In this document: positions 21,662 to 29,033 of the stretch, piece by piece
Position numbering within the stretch: the first letter of the stretch is position 1
Layout: each line of letters begins with the position of its first letter
Source: Nanobdellota archaeon
GTDB taxonomy: Archaea > Nanobdellota > Nanobdellia > Pacearchaeales > GW2011-AR1
Assembly (NCBI GenBank): GCA_022563455.1
Contig: JADFNI010000005.1
Location: forward strand, 1-32,566
Length of the DNA stretch: 32,566 bases
Direction of reading: 5' to 3'
Notes under the pieces: generated by a model
Databases searched by the model: none
Told to the model about the DNA's origin: nothing
What the model saw: the letters and a program-made list of their open reading frames with translations, nothing else
Made by a program: the position numbers and the translations under genes

Positions 21662-23091
21662 CATTAGATAATTTGCTAAAAGGTGTACAGACAGTAGCAG
21701 TAATATGTAATCAGTGGGGCGACACTGGGAAGGGGAAATTTTCTGATTACTTTGCTTCTCAATGGGCTGATGTTACAGCAAGAGGAACTGGGGGGAATAA
21801 TGCAGGACATACAGTTGTTGTTAATGGGATAAAAAAGGTATTCCATTTAATCCCTGCAGGCATTACCAATGATTCATTAGGAAAAATTACAATTCTGGGA
21901 AATGGAATGGTAATAGATTTAGAAGTTTTGTCTTCCGAGTTAGATGAGTTGGATAGTGATGGAGTTAGTTATAATAATCTCATGTTAAGTGGGGATGCTA
22001 ATGTTATTATGCCTTATCATGTTAACCGAGACAGGGCAAAACACCAGTCTCAAAAAAATGGAGGAATTGGATCTACTGGCAGGGGAATTGGTCCTTCTTA
22101 TTCAGACAAGATTGCTAGGAGGGGAATTATGGTTAGAGATCTTTTTGATGAGGATAATCTTGCTAATAAAATTAGGAAAGCTAGTGAATTATATCCTGAA
22201 CAAAATATTAATGTAGAAGAAGTTATAGAACGGCTTAGACCTTATGCAGAGAGAGTTCATCCATTTGTAAGAGATACTGTAGCTGAAATGCATAGGTTTA
22301 TGGGAGAAGGTAAGAAAATTCTCTTAGAAGGAGCTCAAGGCTTACTCCTGAGTATAGAACATGGAACGTATCCGTATGTAACATCATCTGATTGTTCTTT
22401 AAATGGAACAGCAGGAGGGGTCGGCTTGTCTGCTAAGGATATTGATTTGCCCTTAGGAATAGTAAAGTTTCCGTTTATGACAAGAGTTGGTGCTGGTCCC
22501 TTTCCAACTGAGCTCGGGGGAAATATGTCTGAATCTTATTGTGCTGAAGAAGGGCATACTAGATTAGATGAATTGCAGGAACATGGCATCCCACATACAT
22601 CTTCTAATGGGAAGATTGAATATAATTGGAGAGATCCTAGAATAATAGAAATGATTAATTCAGAGGATTTCTTTACTCAAGGGATTGGAATTAGATTGGC
22701 GGCAAGTGAGTATGGTGCAACTACCGGACGTCCTAGAAGGGTTGGTTGGACAGATGCAGTAGCTGCTAAGTATGCCTCACGTATTAATGGTGGATTAATG
22801 ATACTTACAAAACCTGATTCTTTATCAGGATTAAATGAGTTTAAGATTTGTTATGGATATGAAAGGGGTTCTGAAGTTAGCGAAACATTCTCTAGAGATG
22901 GGGAGCTATTAAGGTCTGCATCTCCAGTGTATAAATCTTATCAAGGATATGGAGATATTGGAGATATTAGGAGTCATGGAAATTTACCTAGAAGTTTGAA
23001 AGAAGCTATTTATGATTTTGAGAAATTTACTTCTGGAAAAGTTGCTGTGGTTTCTGTTGGCCCAGATAGGGAAGAAACTATTGTGATATAG
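21658..23091 (+). CDS. purA: Adenylosuccinate synthetase
   Basis: PurA joins IMP and aspartate using GTP to give adenylosuccinate, the first step from IMP to AMP. The N-terminus keeps the catalytic GTP-binding loop NQWGDTGKGKFSDYF, with Asp22 (usual form QWGDEGKGK), and NAGHTVV with the catalytic His. Further motifs are GSTGRGIGPSYSDKIARRG, LLEGAQGLLLSIEHGTYPYV, TRVGAGPFPTEL and GATTGRPRRVGWTDAVAAKY. At 477 residues it is longer than many archaeal forms. Extra sequence sits in the middle (DEDNLANKIRKASELYPEQN, DELQEHGIPHTSSNGK). PurB and GuaA are not in the window. Confidence 0.95.
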   Translation: MTLDNLLKGVQTVAVICNQWGDTGKGKFSDYFASQWADVTARGTGGNNAGHTVVVNGIKKVFHLIPAGITNDSLGKITILGNGMVIDLEVLSSELDELDSDGVSYNNLMLSGDANVIMPYHVNRDRAKHQSQKNGGIGSTGRGIGPSYSDKIARRGIMVRDLFDEDNLANKIRKASELYPEQNINVEEVIERLRPYAERVHPFVRDTVAEMHRFMGEGKKILLEGAQGLLLSIEHGTYPYVTSSDCSLNGTAGGVGLSAKDIDLPLGIVKFPFMTRVGAGPFPTELGGNMSESYCAEEGHTRLDELQEHGIPHTSSNGKIEYNWRDPRIIEMINSEDFFTQGIGIRLAASEYGATTGRPRRVGWTDAVAAKYASRINGGLMILTKPDSLSGLNEFKICYGYERGSEVSETFSRDGELLRSASPVYKSYQGYGDIGDIRSHGNLPRSLKEAIYDFEKFTSGKVAVVSVGPDREETIVI

Positions 23092-23102
23092 AATATTTCT
23101 TA

Positions 23103-23121
23103 AACGTCCTAACAGGGCGTT
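23103..23121. repeat. Palindromic element, AACGTCCT-AAC-AGGGCGTT
   Basis: An 8-bp stem (one G.T pair) with loop AAC, just after the purA stop. Its right part, CCTAACAGGGCGTTGG, also occurs on the minus strand of 17223-17238. It could also act as a terminator-like hairpin, but there is no T-run after it. Confidence 0.55.
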
Positions 23122-23188
23122 GGATAATTTGGAGTGGTGGAATAAATTATTTAGAAAGATTTATATAGAATGTAAGAATAATCTTACT

Positions 23189-23458
23189 ATGGCAAATATT
23201 GGTATTACGAGGCTTAGTTCAAAGGGGCAGGTGGTAATTCCTGCTTGGATGAGGAAGAATTTTAATGAAGGAGATAAAATAGTGATAATTGAAAATGGGG
23301 ATCAATTAATTTTAAAGAAGGCAACAGACTTTGATAAGAATATTGAAGAGGACTTAGAATTTGCAAAAAGAACTGAAGAGGCTTATAAGAGAATAGAAAA
23401 CGGGAATTTTATTAGTCTTGATTCTGAAAGCTTATTTGAAGAAATGGAGAAATGGTAG
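23189..23458 (+). CDS. AbrB/MazE-type antitoxin, 89 aa
   Basis: The start is ATG 23189 (MANIGITRLSSKGQVVIPAW), about 20 nt after the TATA-like ATTTATATAGAA; the longer frame with an upstream TTG would begin before the promoter. The first 45 residues form a SpoVT-AbrB swapped-hairpin DNA-binding domain (TRLSSKGQVVIPAWMRK, GDKIVIIENGDQLILKKA). The remaining helical tail (EEDLEFAKRTEEAYKRIE, SLDSESLFEEMEKW) is the kind that wraps around a RelE-like toxin. It should bind its own promoter. The toxin ATG overlaps its last seven bases. Confidence 0.85.
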   Translation: MANIGITRLSSKGQVVIPAWMRKNFNEGDKIVIIENGDQLILKKATDFDKNIEEDLEFAKRTEEAYKRIENGNFISLDSESLFEEMEKW

Positions 23459-23700
23459 AGATTCGATTTGATAAAAAATTTAAAACTATTTTTTCAAAGA
23501 TTAAAGACAATCTCCAAAGAGAAAGAATTATTAAACAAATTAAGAAAATATCTGAGAATCCTGAAGTCGGAAAGCCTATGAGAAATGTAAGGAAAGGATC
23601 TAGGGAATTATACATTAAACCTTTTAGATTATCTTATCATTTTTTAAAAGAAAAAAATTTGATCTATATCTTGGATTTGTATCATAAGAAGTTGCAATAA
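23452..23700 (+). CDS. RelE/ParE-superfamily toxin, 82 aa
   Basis: It reads MVEIRFDKKFKTIFSKI, then KQIKKISENPEVGKPMRN, RKGSRELYIKPFRLSYHFL and IYILDLYHKKLQ. This is the RelE/ParE fold with the usual GxxLR- and YRl-type core (here SRELYI and FRLSYHF) and a C-terminal DLYHKK. The members cut mRNA on the ribosome or poison gyrase; the specific target cannot be told. It overlaps the antitoxin gene by seven bases, the standard arrangement. Confidence 0.85.
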   Translation: MVEIRFDKKFKTIFSKIKDNLQRERIIKQIKKISENPEVGKPMRNVRKGSRELYIKPFRLSYHFLKEKNLIYILDLYHKKLQ

Positions 23701-23716
23701 TTTTATTGAGTAGATT

Positions 23717-23730
23717 AACGCTCCAATTGG
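23717..23730. repeat. Degenerate family member, AACGCTCCAATTGG
   Basis: It matches AACGCCCCAACCGG at all but three positions and lies between the toxin gene and the Fic promoter. Confidence 0.35.
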
Positions 23731-23773
23731 TCTCTGGTATAGTGTGGGATTATTAGGAGTGGAAACATATAAA

Positions 23774-23812
23774 ATGTAGACAAAATATTAGAAACATTTA
23801 AATATGTAGACA
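23774..23812 (+). promoter_or_regulatory. Promoter of the first Fic gene with two ATGTAGACA boxes
   Basis: ATGTAGACA occurs at 23774-23782 and 23804-23812 as direct repeats. Between them lies the TATA-like CATTTAAATA (23795-23804). The second box ends 13 nt before the ATG at 23826, over the expected transcription start. The second Fic gene has the same two-box layout. Confidence 0.65.
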
Positions 23813-23825
23813 CTATTATAATATT

Positions 23826-24764
23826 ATGTATCTAGAGAAAAGAAAGTATTATGGTAAAACGAAGTATTGGCTTTCTCATTCATTTAGGGAGGGTGGAAAA
23901 ATACACAAAATTCGTAAGTTTCTTGGCACTGACTTATCTAAAAAGGTCTTAGAAGATCGAATGAAAAAGGCAGAGAAATTAATTCTAGATGAGATTGAAA
24001 AATATAAGATAATTAAGGATCCTTTACATGATAAAATCTCAAAGGAAGAAATTGAATTTATTAAGAGACTTGAGAAAGAGGCTAACTTGAAAGTTATTCA
24101 TTTATCTGAATCTGATTGGAAAAAATTTTCTGAAGTTTTTAGTTATAATACAAATGCTATTGAAGGAAGTGAGCTTACATTAAAGGAAACAGAAAATGTG
24201 ATAGAGCATGGTGTTTGGCCTGTTGAGAAGTCAAAACAAGATATTGCAGAAGCTTTGGGAGTGGATGAAGCTATAACTTTTATAAGAAAGACAAAAGAAA
24301 ATATTTCTTTAGATTTGATAAAAGAAATTCATAGAATTGTTTTTAAAAATTCTAAAGATTTTGCTGGGGAATTTAGAAAAAGGGGTGAAGAGGTAGTTAT
24401 TAGAACCGGTACTGGAATAATTGTTCATGAAGGAGCTCCTTCTTCAAGAGTTGTAACACTACTCAAGGAATTAATTATGTGGTATAATAAATATAAAAAT
24501 GAGTATCCTGGTATTCTTTTAGCAGCAGTTGTGCATAATCAGTTTGAGAATATTCATCCTTTTGTAGATGGTAATGGGAGGGTAGGTAGGATATTATTAA
24601 ATAATATCTTGTTGAAAAATAATCTTCCACCCTTGAATATAGATTTGAAGAATCAAAGAGAATATTATTCTACCTTGCAAGTCTATGAAAATGAAGGAAA
24701 TATAAGGCCAACAATTGAGCTTATGTTGAAAGAATATAAAGATTTAAAGAAAATCATGAATTAA
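23826..24764 (+). CDS. Fic-domain (AMP transferase-like) protein
   Basis: Fic enzymes usually add AMP, or another nucleotide part, to a target protein hydroxyl. The catalytic motif is complete: HPFVDGNGRVGR beginning at His244. The N-terminal inhibitory helix carries TNAIEG (residues 109-114), the class II (S/T)xxxE(G/N) motif, so the enzyme is probably autoinhibited through Glu113. The flap region is VVIRTGTGIIVHEGAP. The first 40 residues (YYGKTKYWLSHSFREGGKIH, then KIRKFLG) form a small basic beta-rich region seen in both Fic genes here, which could bind DNA or the target. The mRNA is probably leaderless. Confidence 0.88.
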   Translation: MYLEKRKYYGKTKYWLSHSFREGGKIHKIRKFLGTDLSKKVLEDRMKKAEKLILDEIEKYKIIKDPLHDKISKEEIEFIKRLEKEANLKVIHLSESDWKKFSEVFSYNTNAIEGSELTLKETENVIEHGVWPVEKSKQDIAEALGVDEAITFIRKTKENISLDLIKEIHRIVFKNSKDFAGEFRKRGEEVVIRTGTGIIVHEGAPSSRVVTLLKELIMWYNKYKNEYPGILLAAVVHNQFENIHPFVDGNGRVGRILLNNILLKNNLPPLNIDLKNQREYYSTLQVYENEGNIRPTIELMLKEYKDLKKIMN

Positions 24765-24770
24765 TTTTTG

Positions 24771-24852
24771 AAGAAGTAAATATGACTCAAATGAAGTGGA
24801 AAACGCTTTGCGTTTTCCAGTTTATTATAGTTTATAAATATATTTACTTCTT
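24771..24852. repeat. 82-nt foldback with 13-bp outer arms and a 9-bp inner hairpin
   Basis: The outer arms AAGAAGTAAATAT (24771-24783) and ATATTTACTTCTT (24840-24852) are perfect complements. Inside, GGAAAACGC (24798-24806) and GCGTTTTCC (24810-24818) pair with loop TTT. It lies seven bases after the Fic stop codon. It may be a terminator-like RNA fold, a small palindromic mobile element, or both. Confidence 0.65.
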
Positions 24853-24855
24853 TAA

Positions 24856-24894
24856 GTGTAGACAAAAGTGTAGACAAAAATATTATTGTAGACA
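24856..24894 (+). promoter_or_regulatory. Three tandem TGTAGACA boxes
   Basis: GTGTAGACA (24856-24864), GTGTAGACA (24868-24876) and TTGTAGACA (24886-24894) follow a TATA-like TTTATAAATATAT (24831-24843). They lie between two convergent genes, so no annotated gene starts from here. They match the Fic operator boxes. Confidence 0.55.
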
Positions 24895-24926
24895 AAGTAC
24901 TCCCATTGATTTTTATTAAAGTTCAA

Positions 24927-24940
24927 TACGCCCCAACCGC
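24927..24940. repeat. Dispersed intergenic element, TACGCCCCAACCGC
   Basis: A member of the ACGCCCCAACCGG family, located between the Fic-box cluster and the end of the matrixin gene. Confidence 0.45.
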
Positions 24941-24955
24941 TCTCTTTTATATTGT

Positions 24956-25783
24956 TTAATATAAATTAATTATTCCTTGGATATCGCCTGCATTTAAGGA
25001 TCGTTTTTTGGTTTCTCCAAAGGAGGCAAAGGCATACATTGTTTCTTCAGTGCAAGTAGTGTCTGGATGAGCTAGTCCAAAACTATGACCCATTTCGTGT
25101 TGAACTATATTTTCAAAATCCATTGCGTTAGGATCTCCAACATGACTCCAACTAAAATCTACGTCATCGTAAACTTGATCCCATTCAACTAATTCTCTTC
25201 CTCCTGGAGGACCACTGAAGATTCCCCAAACAAATGTTACTGCAATTGCTCCAGGGCTATTTATATCTGCAAATGCAATTTCGTTTTTTCCGTTTAAGTT
25301 TCCTATGTTAGCTAAATCTACAGTTCCATTAATTTCATTTCCAAAAATATCTTGATTTCCTGATTCAATTTCCCATTCATCTATAGCATAAAAAACTGTA
25401 TCTCGGATTTGGGCTTCATTTAGACTTGCATTGTTAGTTGAATCTAAAATATAAGGTTCATTTGATTTCCATTTTGCTCCTTTTGATATGAATGAATAAC
25501 ATGTTGTTTTGCCGCTGTTTGTATTGCCACCTGCCCATGGAGGTCTTGCATGTTCTTTTTTATAATCAATAATTGCATATCCTTCTATAACTCTTCCATT
25601 TTCTATTGTGTTTTCTAATTTGAATATTCCAGGAGCCACTTTAACTGCTGTTGTTGGTATATTAATAACAGCATCATCATTAGAGGGTATTATTGATGCT
25701 GATTCAAAACTAGGAATGGATGCTATTACTACGCTTAAAGTAAGTAAAAACACCAATGCTAATGCAAAACTTTCTTTTTTCAT
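24956..25783 (-). CDS. Secreted matrixin-like zinc metalloprotease (M10 type)
   Basis: A Sec signal peptide opens the protein (MKKESFALALVFLLTLSVVI, then ASIPSF). The catalytic site is HEMGHSFGLAH starting at residue 229, the full HExxHxxGxxH triad of metzincins, followed by the Met-turn ETMYAF. Upstream, FAIDEWE-like (VFYAIDEWEIESG), ADINSPGAI and VDFSWSHVG match the matrixin fold. There is no prodomain cysteine switch or hemopexin domain. It probably acts outside the cell on proteins of the surroundings or a partner cell. It appears to be a single-gene unit. Confidence 0.85.
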   Translation of the reverse strand: MKKESFALALVFLLTLSVVIASIPSFESASIIPSNDDAVINIPTTAVKVAPGIFKLENTIENGRVIEGYAIIDYKKEHARPPWAGGNTNSGKTTCYSFISKGAKWKSNEPYILDSTNNASLNEAQIRDTVFYAIDEWEIESGNQDIFGNEINGTVDLANIGNLNGKNEIAFADINSPGAIAVTFVWGIFSGPPGGRELVEWDQVYDDVDFSWSHVGDPNAMDFENIVQHEMGHSFGLAHPDTTCTEETMYAFASFGETKKRSLNAGDIQGIINLY

Positions 25784-25966
25784 GTATTATATGGATCATA
25801 GTTGTTTATAAATTTTACTGAATTTAAGACTCTCTCATATTGTGGGATAAATGTTTCTATGTTGGTAATATTTTAGATAAATTTTTGATAAGGAGAAAAA
25901 AGTAACCCTATTAATTGAAAAGTTTATAAAGAACAGTTAATTGTAATTGAAAAGGAGAAAATAAAA

Positions 25967-26464
25967 ATGTATAAAAGAGCACAAAAAAATTTACAAATTA
26001 AGAAAAAGACATTGTTTCGAGGAGTTGGGGCTTTAGTTGTTGTTTTATTTATTTATATGGTTGCTGGCGGAGGATCGGAGAGTTCGGGATTTACCCTTAC
26101 AGGTCAAGTTGTAGCATTGGATCCTAATAGGCCAATGGCTGGAAGTCCATGCCATTTTATGGATGGACAAGCAATGGGAGATTGTGAGACTCGGGAAATT
26201 GAATTAGTGGCTAGTCAGTGGGATTGGAGTGAACCTACAATTACTGTAAAATCTGGGGAACTTATTAGAATTAAAGCCACAAGTAAGGATGTTACTCATG
26301 GAATTACAATTCCTAAAATCAGATTTAATTTAAATATTAACCCTGGAAGAACAACTGTTGGAGAATTTGTGGCACCGGCACCTGGAGAATATTTATATGG
26401 ATGTTCTGTAATGTGTGGTGCAGGACATGGAACTCATACAGGTAAATTAATAGTAATGGGATAA
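25967..26464 (+). CDS. Membrane-anchored CuA/cupredoxin-domain protein (COX2-like)
   Basis: It has an N-terminal anchor helix (FRGVGALVVVLFIYMVAGGG) and an exposed cupredoxin fold: QWDWSEPTITVKSGELIRIK, DVTHGITIPKIRFNLNINPG and APGEYLYGCSVMCGAGHG. The C-SVM-C-GAG-H spacing is that of the CuA copper site of cytochrome oxidase subunit II and nitrous oxide reductase. The usual methionine three residues after the His is a His here (HGTH), and the usual Glu between the cysteines is replaced, so copper geometry may differ. No oxidase subunit I is nearby. A good Shine-Dalgarno site (AAAGGAGAAAA) sets the start. DoxX follows. Confidence 0.85.
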   Translation: MYKRAQKNLQIKKKTLFRGVGALVVVLFIYMVAGGGSESSGFTLTGQVVALDPNRPMAGSPCHFMDGQAMGDCETREIELVASQWDWSEPTITVKSGELIRIKATSKDVTHGITIPKIRFNLNINPGRTTVGEFVAPAPGEYLYGCSVMCGAGHGTHTGKLIVMG

Positions 26465-26526
26465 GTTTGTAGCTAGCAAAAAGGGGAACCAGGATGTTTT
26501 GTTCAGTGGTGTGTGGTGATGACAAA

Positions 26527-26904
26527 ATGAATATAAATAAAGAATATGCGCCAGTAATCCTTAGAATTGGAATTAGTTTAACTTTTCTTTGGTTCGGCCT
26601 TACTCAAATATTTAATCCAGCTTCTTTATCTGTTTATTTACCCAATTTTGTATATTCATTATCTGTTGATCCGTTAACCTTTGTTAGGATTAACGGAATC
26701 TTTGAGGCTATTCTAGGATTATTTTTATTGGTGGGTTATCATACGAGATTAAGTTCTTTTATACTCGGAATTCATTTGCTTATAATCTCATTTGGTTTGG
26801 GATATAATGATATAGCAGTTAGAGATGTTGGACTTGTATTTGCAATATTTGCAATATTCTTTTATGGGAATGATAGATGGTGTTATGATTGGGAGAAAAA
26901 ATGA
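26527..26904 (+). CDS. DoxX-family membrane protein
   Basis: The start is ATG 26527 (MNINKEYAPVILRIGISLTF), eight bases after a GGTGATG ribosome-binding site; an earlier ATG at 26494 would add eleven poorly coded residues. Four helices are seen: VILRIGISLTFLWFGL, FEAILGLFLLVGYH, FILGIHLLIISFGLG and VGLVFAIFAIFFYG. RIGISLTFLWFGLTQI is the typical DoxX opening. DoxX proteins take part in membrane redox chemistry. It follows the CuA-like gene in the same direction, so the two may work together. Confidence 0.8.
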   Translation: MNINKEYAPVILRIGISLTFLWFGLTQIFNPASLSVYLPNFVYSLSVDPLTFVRINGIFEAILGLFLLVGYHTRLSSFILGIHLLIISFGLGYNDIAVRDVGLVFAIFAIFFYGNDRWCYDWEKK

Positions 26905-26990
26905 AACTTAGAAAGGTTACCCTTTAATCAAGTGATTTAGCATGATAAATCTTTAGATATCCTTATTAATTCTAATTTTCTTAAATATTT

Positions 26991-28379
26991 ATGGAAAAAC
27001 TAATTTCAACAAATCCTGGGAAGAATTATGAAGTGATCGGAGAAGTAGATGTTACAACAGGGGAAGAGATTAAAAAAATATTTATTGATGCAAAAAATGC
27101 AAAACTTAGTTGGAAAGAAACATCAATTTCTAAAAGAATTTCACTTCTAAGACCCATTTGTGAAAGTTTTAAGAAAATAAGAAGTGAGTTGGCACTTACT
27201 ACTTGTAAGGAAATAGGAAAACCCATTACTTCGGCTCTTGAGGGAATAGATTCGGGGGTTAGTTATTTTGAAGATTTTATGAATGATGCATCAGAATATT
27301 TAGAGGACGAGATTTCATATGATGTAAAAGGTCTTAAACATAGGATTGTTTTTGAGCCGTTAGGTGTTGTTGCAGTAATTGTCCCATGGAATTTTCCATT
27401 TGAATCTTTTGTTTCTTCAGTTATTCCTAATTTGATTGTTGGAAATACTGTAATTTTTAAAATATCTGAAGAATGTCCATTAGTTGGAAAACTTATGGGT
27501 GAAATAATGGACGAGCATAATTTACCAAAAGGAGTTTTTAGGCAGATATATGGAAATGGAAGTGTTGGTGCGAAATTACTAGAAGAGGAAGTAGATTTTA
27601 TTAGCTTTACTGGGAGCACAAAACTAGGTCAAGAAATATATAAAATTTCTAGTGAGAAATTTATTAGAAACTCTTTGGAACTTGGAGGAAGTAATCCTGG
27701 AATAGTTTTTGAAGATGTTGAATTAAATGATGAATTAATTTCTAGAATAGCATTTAGGCGATTTGATAATTGTGGCCAATATTGTGACGGAGTAAAAAGA
27801 TTAATTGTTCATGAATCAATATTTGATGAATTAGTTGAAAAATTGAAAAACTATATTGAAGAAAATATTATTGTTGGAGATCCAGAAGATATAAATACAA
27901 ATATTGGAAGCCTTGTTGCTAAAAGACAACAAATTTTATTAGAATCTCAAATTGAAGATGCTCTTAACAAAGGTGCTACGCTAATTACTGGTGGAATTGT
28001 TCCTAAAAAACCCTCTGGTGCGTATTTTCTTCCGACCATTCTTACTAATATAAATAAGGGTATGAGAGTTTGGCATGAAGAAGTTTTTGGTCCAGCACTA
28101 CCAATTGTAAAATTTAAAACTGAAGAGGAAGCAATAAATCTTGCTAATGACACTATATATGGTCTTGGTGGGGAAGTATATTCAGAAGATATTATAAGAT
28201 GTAAAAGAGTTGCTTCGAAAATAGAAGCTGGAACTATTGGAATTAACTTTGCAGATGTATGGTCTTCATCTACACCATTTGGAGGATATAAAAAGTCTGG
28301 AATTGGACGAGGGCTAGGAAAATATGGGTTTAGGGAACTTTGCCAAATTAAGGTTGTTGCGGAATATATTGATGAATAA
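26991..28379 (+). CDS. Aldehyde dehydrogenase (NAD(P)+-dependent)
   Basis: It oxidises an aldehyde to a carboxylic acid. The Rossmann part has VAVIVPWNFPFESFVSSVIP and SFTGSTKLGQEIY. Catalytic Glu230 is in LELGGSNPGIVFEDV and the nucleophilic cysteine is in DNCGQYCDGVKR (Cys265, with Cys261 four residues before). The C-terminus has HEEVFGPALPIVKFKTEEEA and FGGYKKSGIGRGLGKYGF. The length of 462 is that of the succinate-semialdehyde and related group, but substrate is not certain. It looks monocistronic. Confidence 0.92.
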   Translation: MEKLISTNPGKNYEVIGEVDVTTGEEIKKIFIDAKNAKLSWKETSISKRISLLRPICESFKKIRSELALTTCKEIGKPITSALEGIDSGVSYFEDFMNDASEYLEDEISYDVKGLKHRIVFEPLGVVAVIVPWNFPFESFVSSVIPNLIVGNTVIFKISEECPLVGKLMGEIMDEHNLPKGVFRQIYGNGSVGAKLLEEEVDFISFTGSTKLGQEIYKISSEKFIRNSLELGGSNPGIVFEDVELNDELISRIAFRRFDNCGQYCDGVKRLIVHESIFDELVEKLKNYIEENIIVGDPEDINTNIGSLVAKRQQILLESQIEDALNKGATLITGGIVPKKPSGAYFLPTILTNINKGMRVWHEEVFGPALPIVKFKTEEEAINLANDTIYGLGGEVYSEDIIRCKRVASKIEAGTIGINFADVWSSSTPFGGYKKSGIGRGLGKYGFRELCQIKVVAEYIDE

Positions 28380-28417
28380 TAAAGAGATTAATTCCTCTGG
28401 AGGTTGCTAATCTGTAA

Positions 28418-28433
28418 GACACCCCAACCGGCC
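28418..28433. repeat. Dispersed intergenic element, GACACCCCAACCGGCC
   Basis: A family member in the gap between convergent genes. It is preceded by CTGTAAGAC, which recalls the CTGTAGAAC part of repeats E1-E3. Confidence 0.45.
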
Positions 28434-28453
28434 CAGGGTACATTGTGGGATAA

Positions 28454-28876
28454 TTAAGGATTTTTTATATCTAAATATTTTGTAGTAATTGTTCTAATTT
28501 TGGGTATAGAATAAGGTCTTTGAAGTTTACTTATCCAATCCCCATGGATCCTTAGTTCTCGATGTTTTGCTAATTCACTAACAATTTCACCTATTCCTAA
28601 AAATCCTACTCTAAATTGTGAAGATGGCAAACTATCACCAATCCTCGGATATGCAGAAGGTGTAGAAACCCCATCTATATCTACAGGTCTTCTTAAAAAA
28701 ATAGTGGGATCCTCAAATCTTATAAAGATTCTTGTTCCAGTATAATGTTGAATTTGATTGAATATTCCAATAAATGGACTACCCCATCTTTCATTAACCT
28801 GTTTAGACCAAATTAACATTAAATCTCCAGCACTTGCACTTGTTTCAATATCTTCCCTGTTGTATAATATTGTCAT
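28454..28876 (-). CDS. Hypothetical protein, 140 aa, with shared promoter module
   Basis: I do not recognise it. It is soluble, beta-rich and has no signal peptide (ASAGDLMLIWSKQVNERWGS, FNQIQHYTGTRIFIRFEDP, VGFLGIGEIVSELAKHREL). The last part is basic (QRPYSIPKIRTITTKYLDI). It has the 23-nt promoter block that is almost identical to that of the repeat protein at 16075, at the same distance from the ATG, so the two may be expressed together. It stands alone on the minus strand. Confidence 0.6.
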   Translation of the reverse strand: MTILYNREDIETSASAGDLMLIWSKQVNERWGSPFIGIFNQIQHYTGTRIFIRFEDPTIFLRRPVDIDGVSTPSAYPRIGDSLPSSQFRVGFLGIGEIVSELAKHRELRIHGDWISKLQRPYSIPKIRTITTKYLDIKNP

Positions 28877-28897
28877 ATAGAATCAACAAAATTTCTC

Positions 28898-28920
28898 TTT
28901 ATAAATTGAGTTGTTCTACA
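28898..28920 (-). promoter_or_regulatory. Promoter module shared with the 16075-16857 gene
   Basis: On the minus strand TGTAGAACAACTC runs into the TATA box ATTTATAAA, with 21 bases to the ATG. It differs from 16031-16053 at a single position. The promoters are probably read by the same regulator or were copied from one source. Confidence 0.65.
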
Positions 28921-28931
28921 AAAGTTTAAGA

Positions 28932-28946
28932 GCTCCCCAACCCGGC
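28932..28946. repeat. Dispersed intergenic element, GCTCCCCAACCCGGC
   Basis: A family member directly upstream of the promoter module at 28898-28920, in the same relative order as in repeat E2. Confidence 0.4.
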
Positions 28947-29033
28947 TTCATAGTGTTTTGTGATATTGATGAGCTTCTTTTTTGTCTGTTTTTTAGTATT
29001 GGTTTACTAAGGGTAGTGCTAGTTTAAATAATT

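Noticed and set aside
23103..23121. Intrinsic terminator after purA
   Set aside because: The hairpin is good but there is no T-run, and the same sequence family appears in places that are not gene ends.
788..28946. CRISPR array
   Set aside because: The repeats are scattered over 28 kb, differ in sequence and have no regular spacers, and no Cas gene is present.
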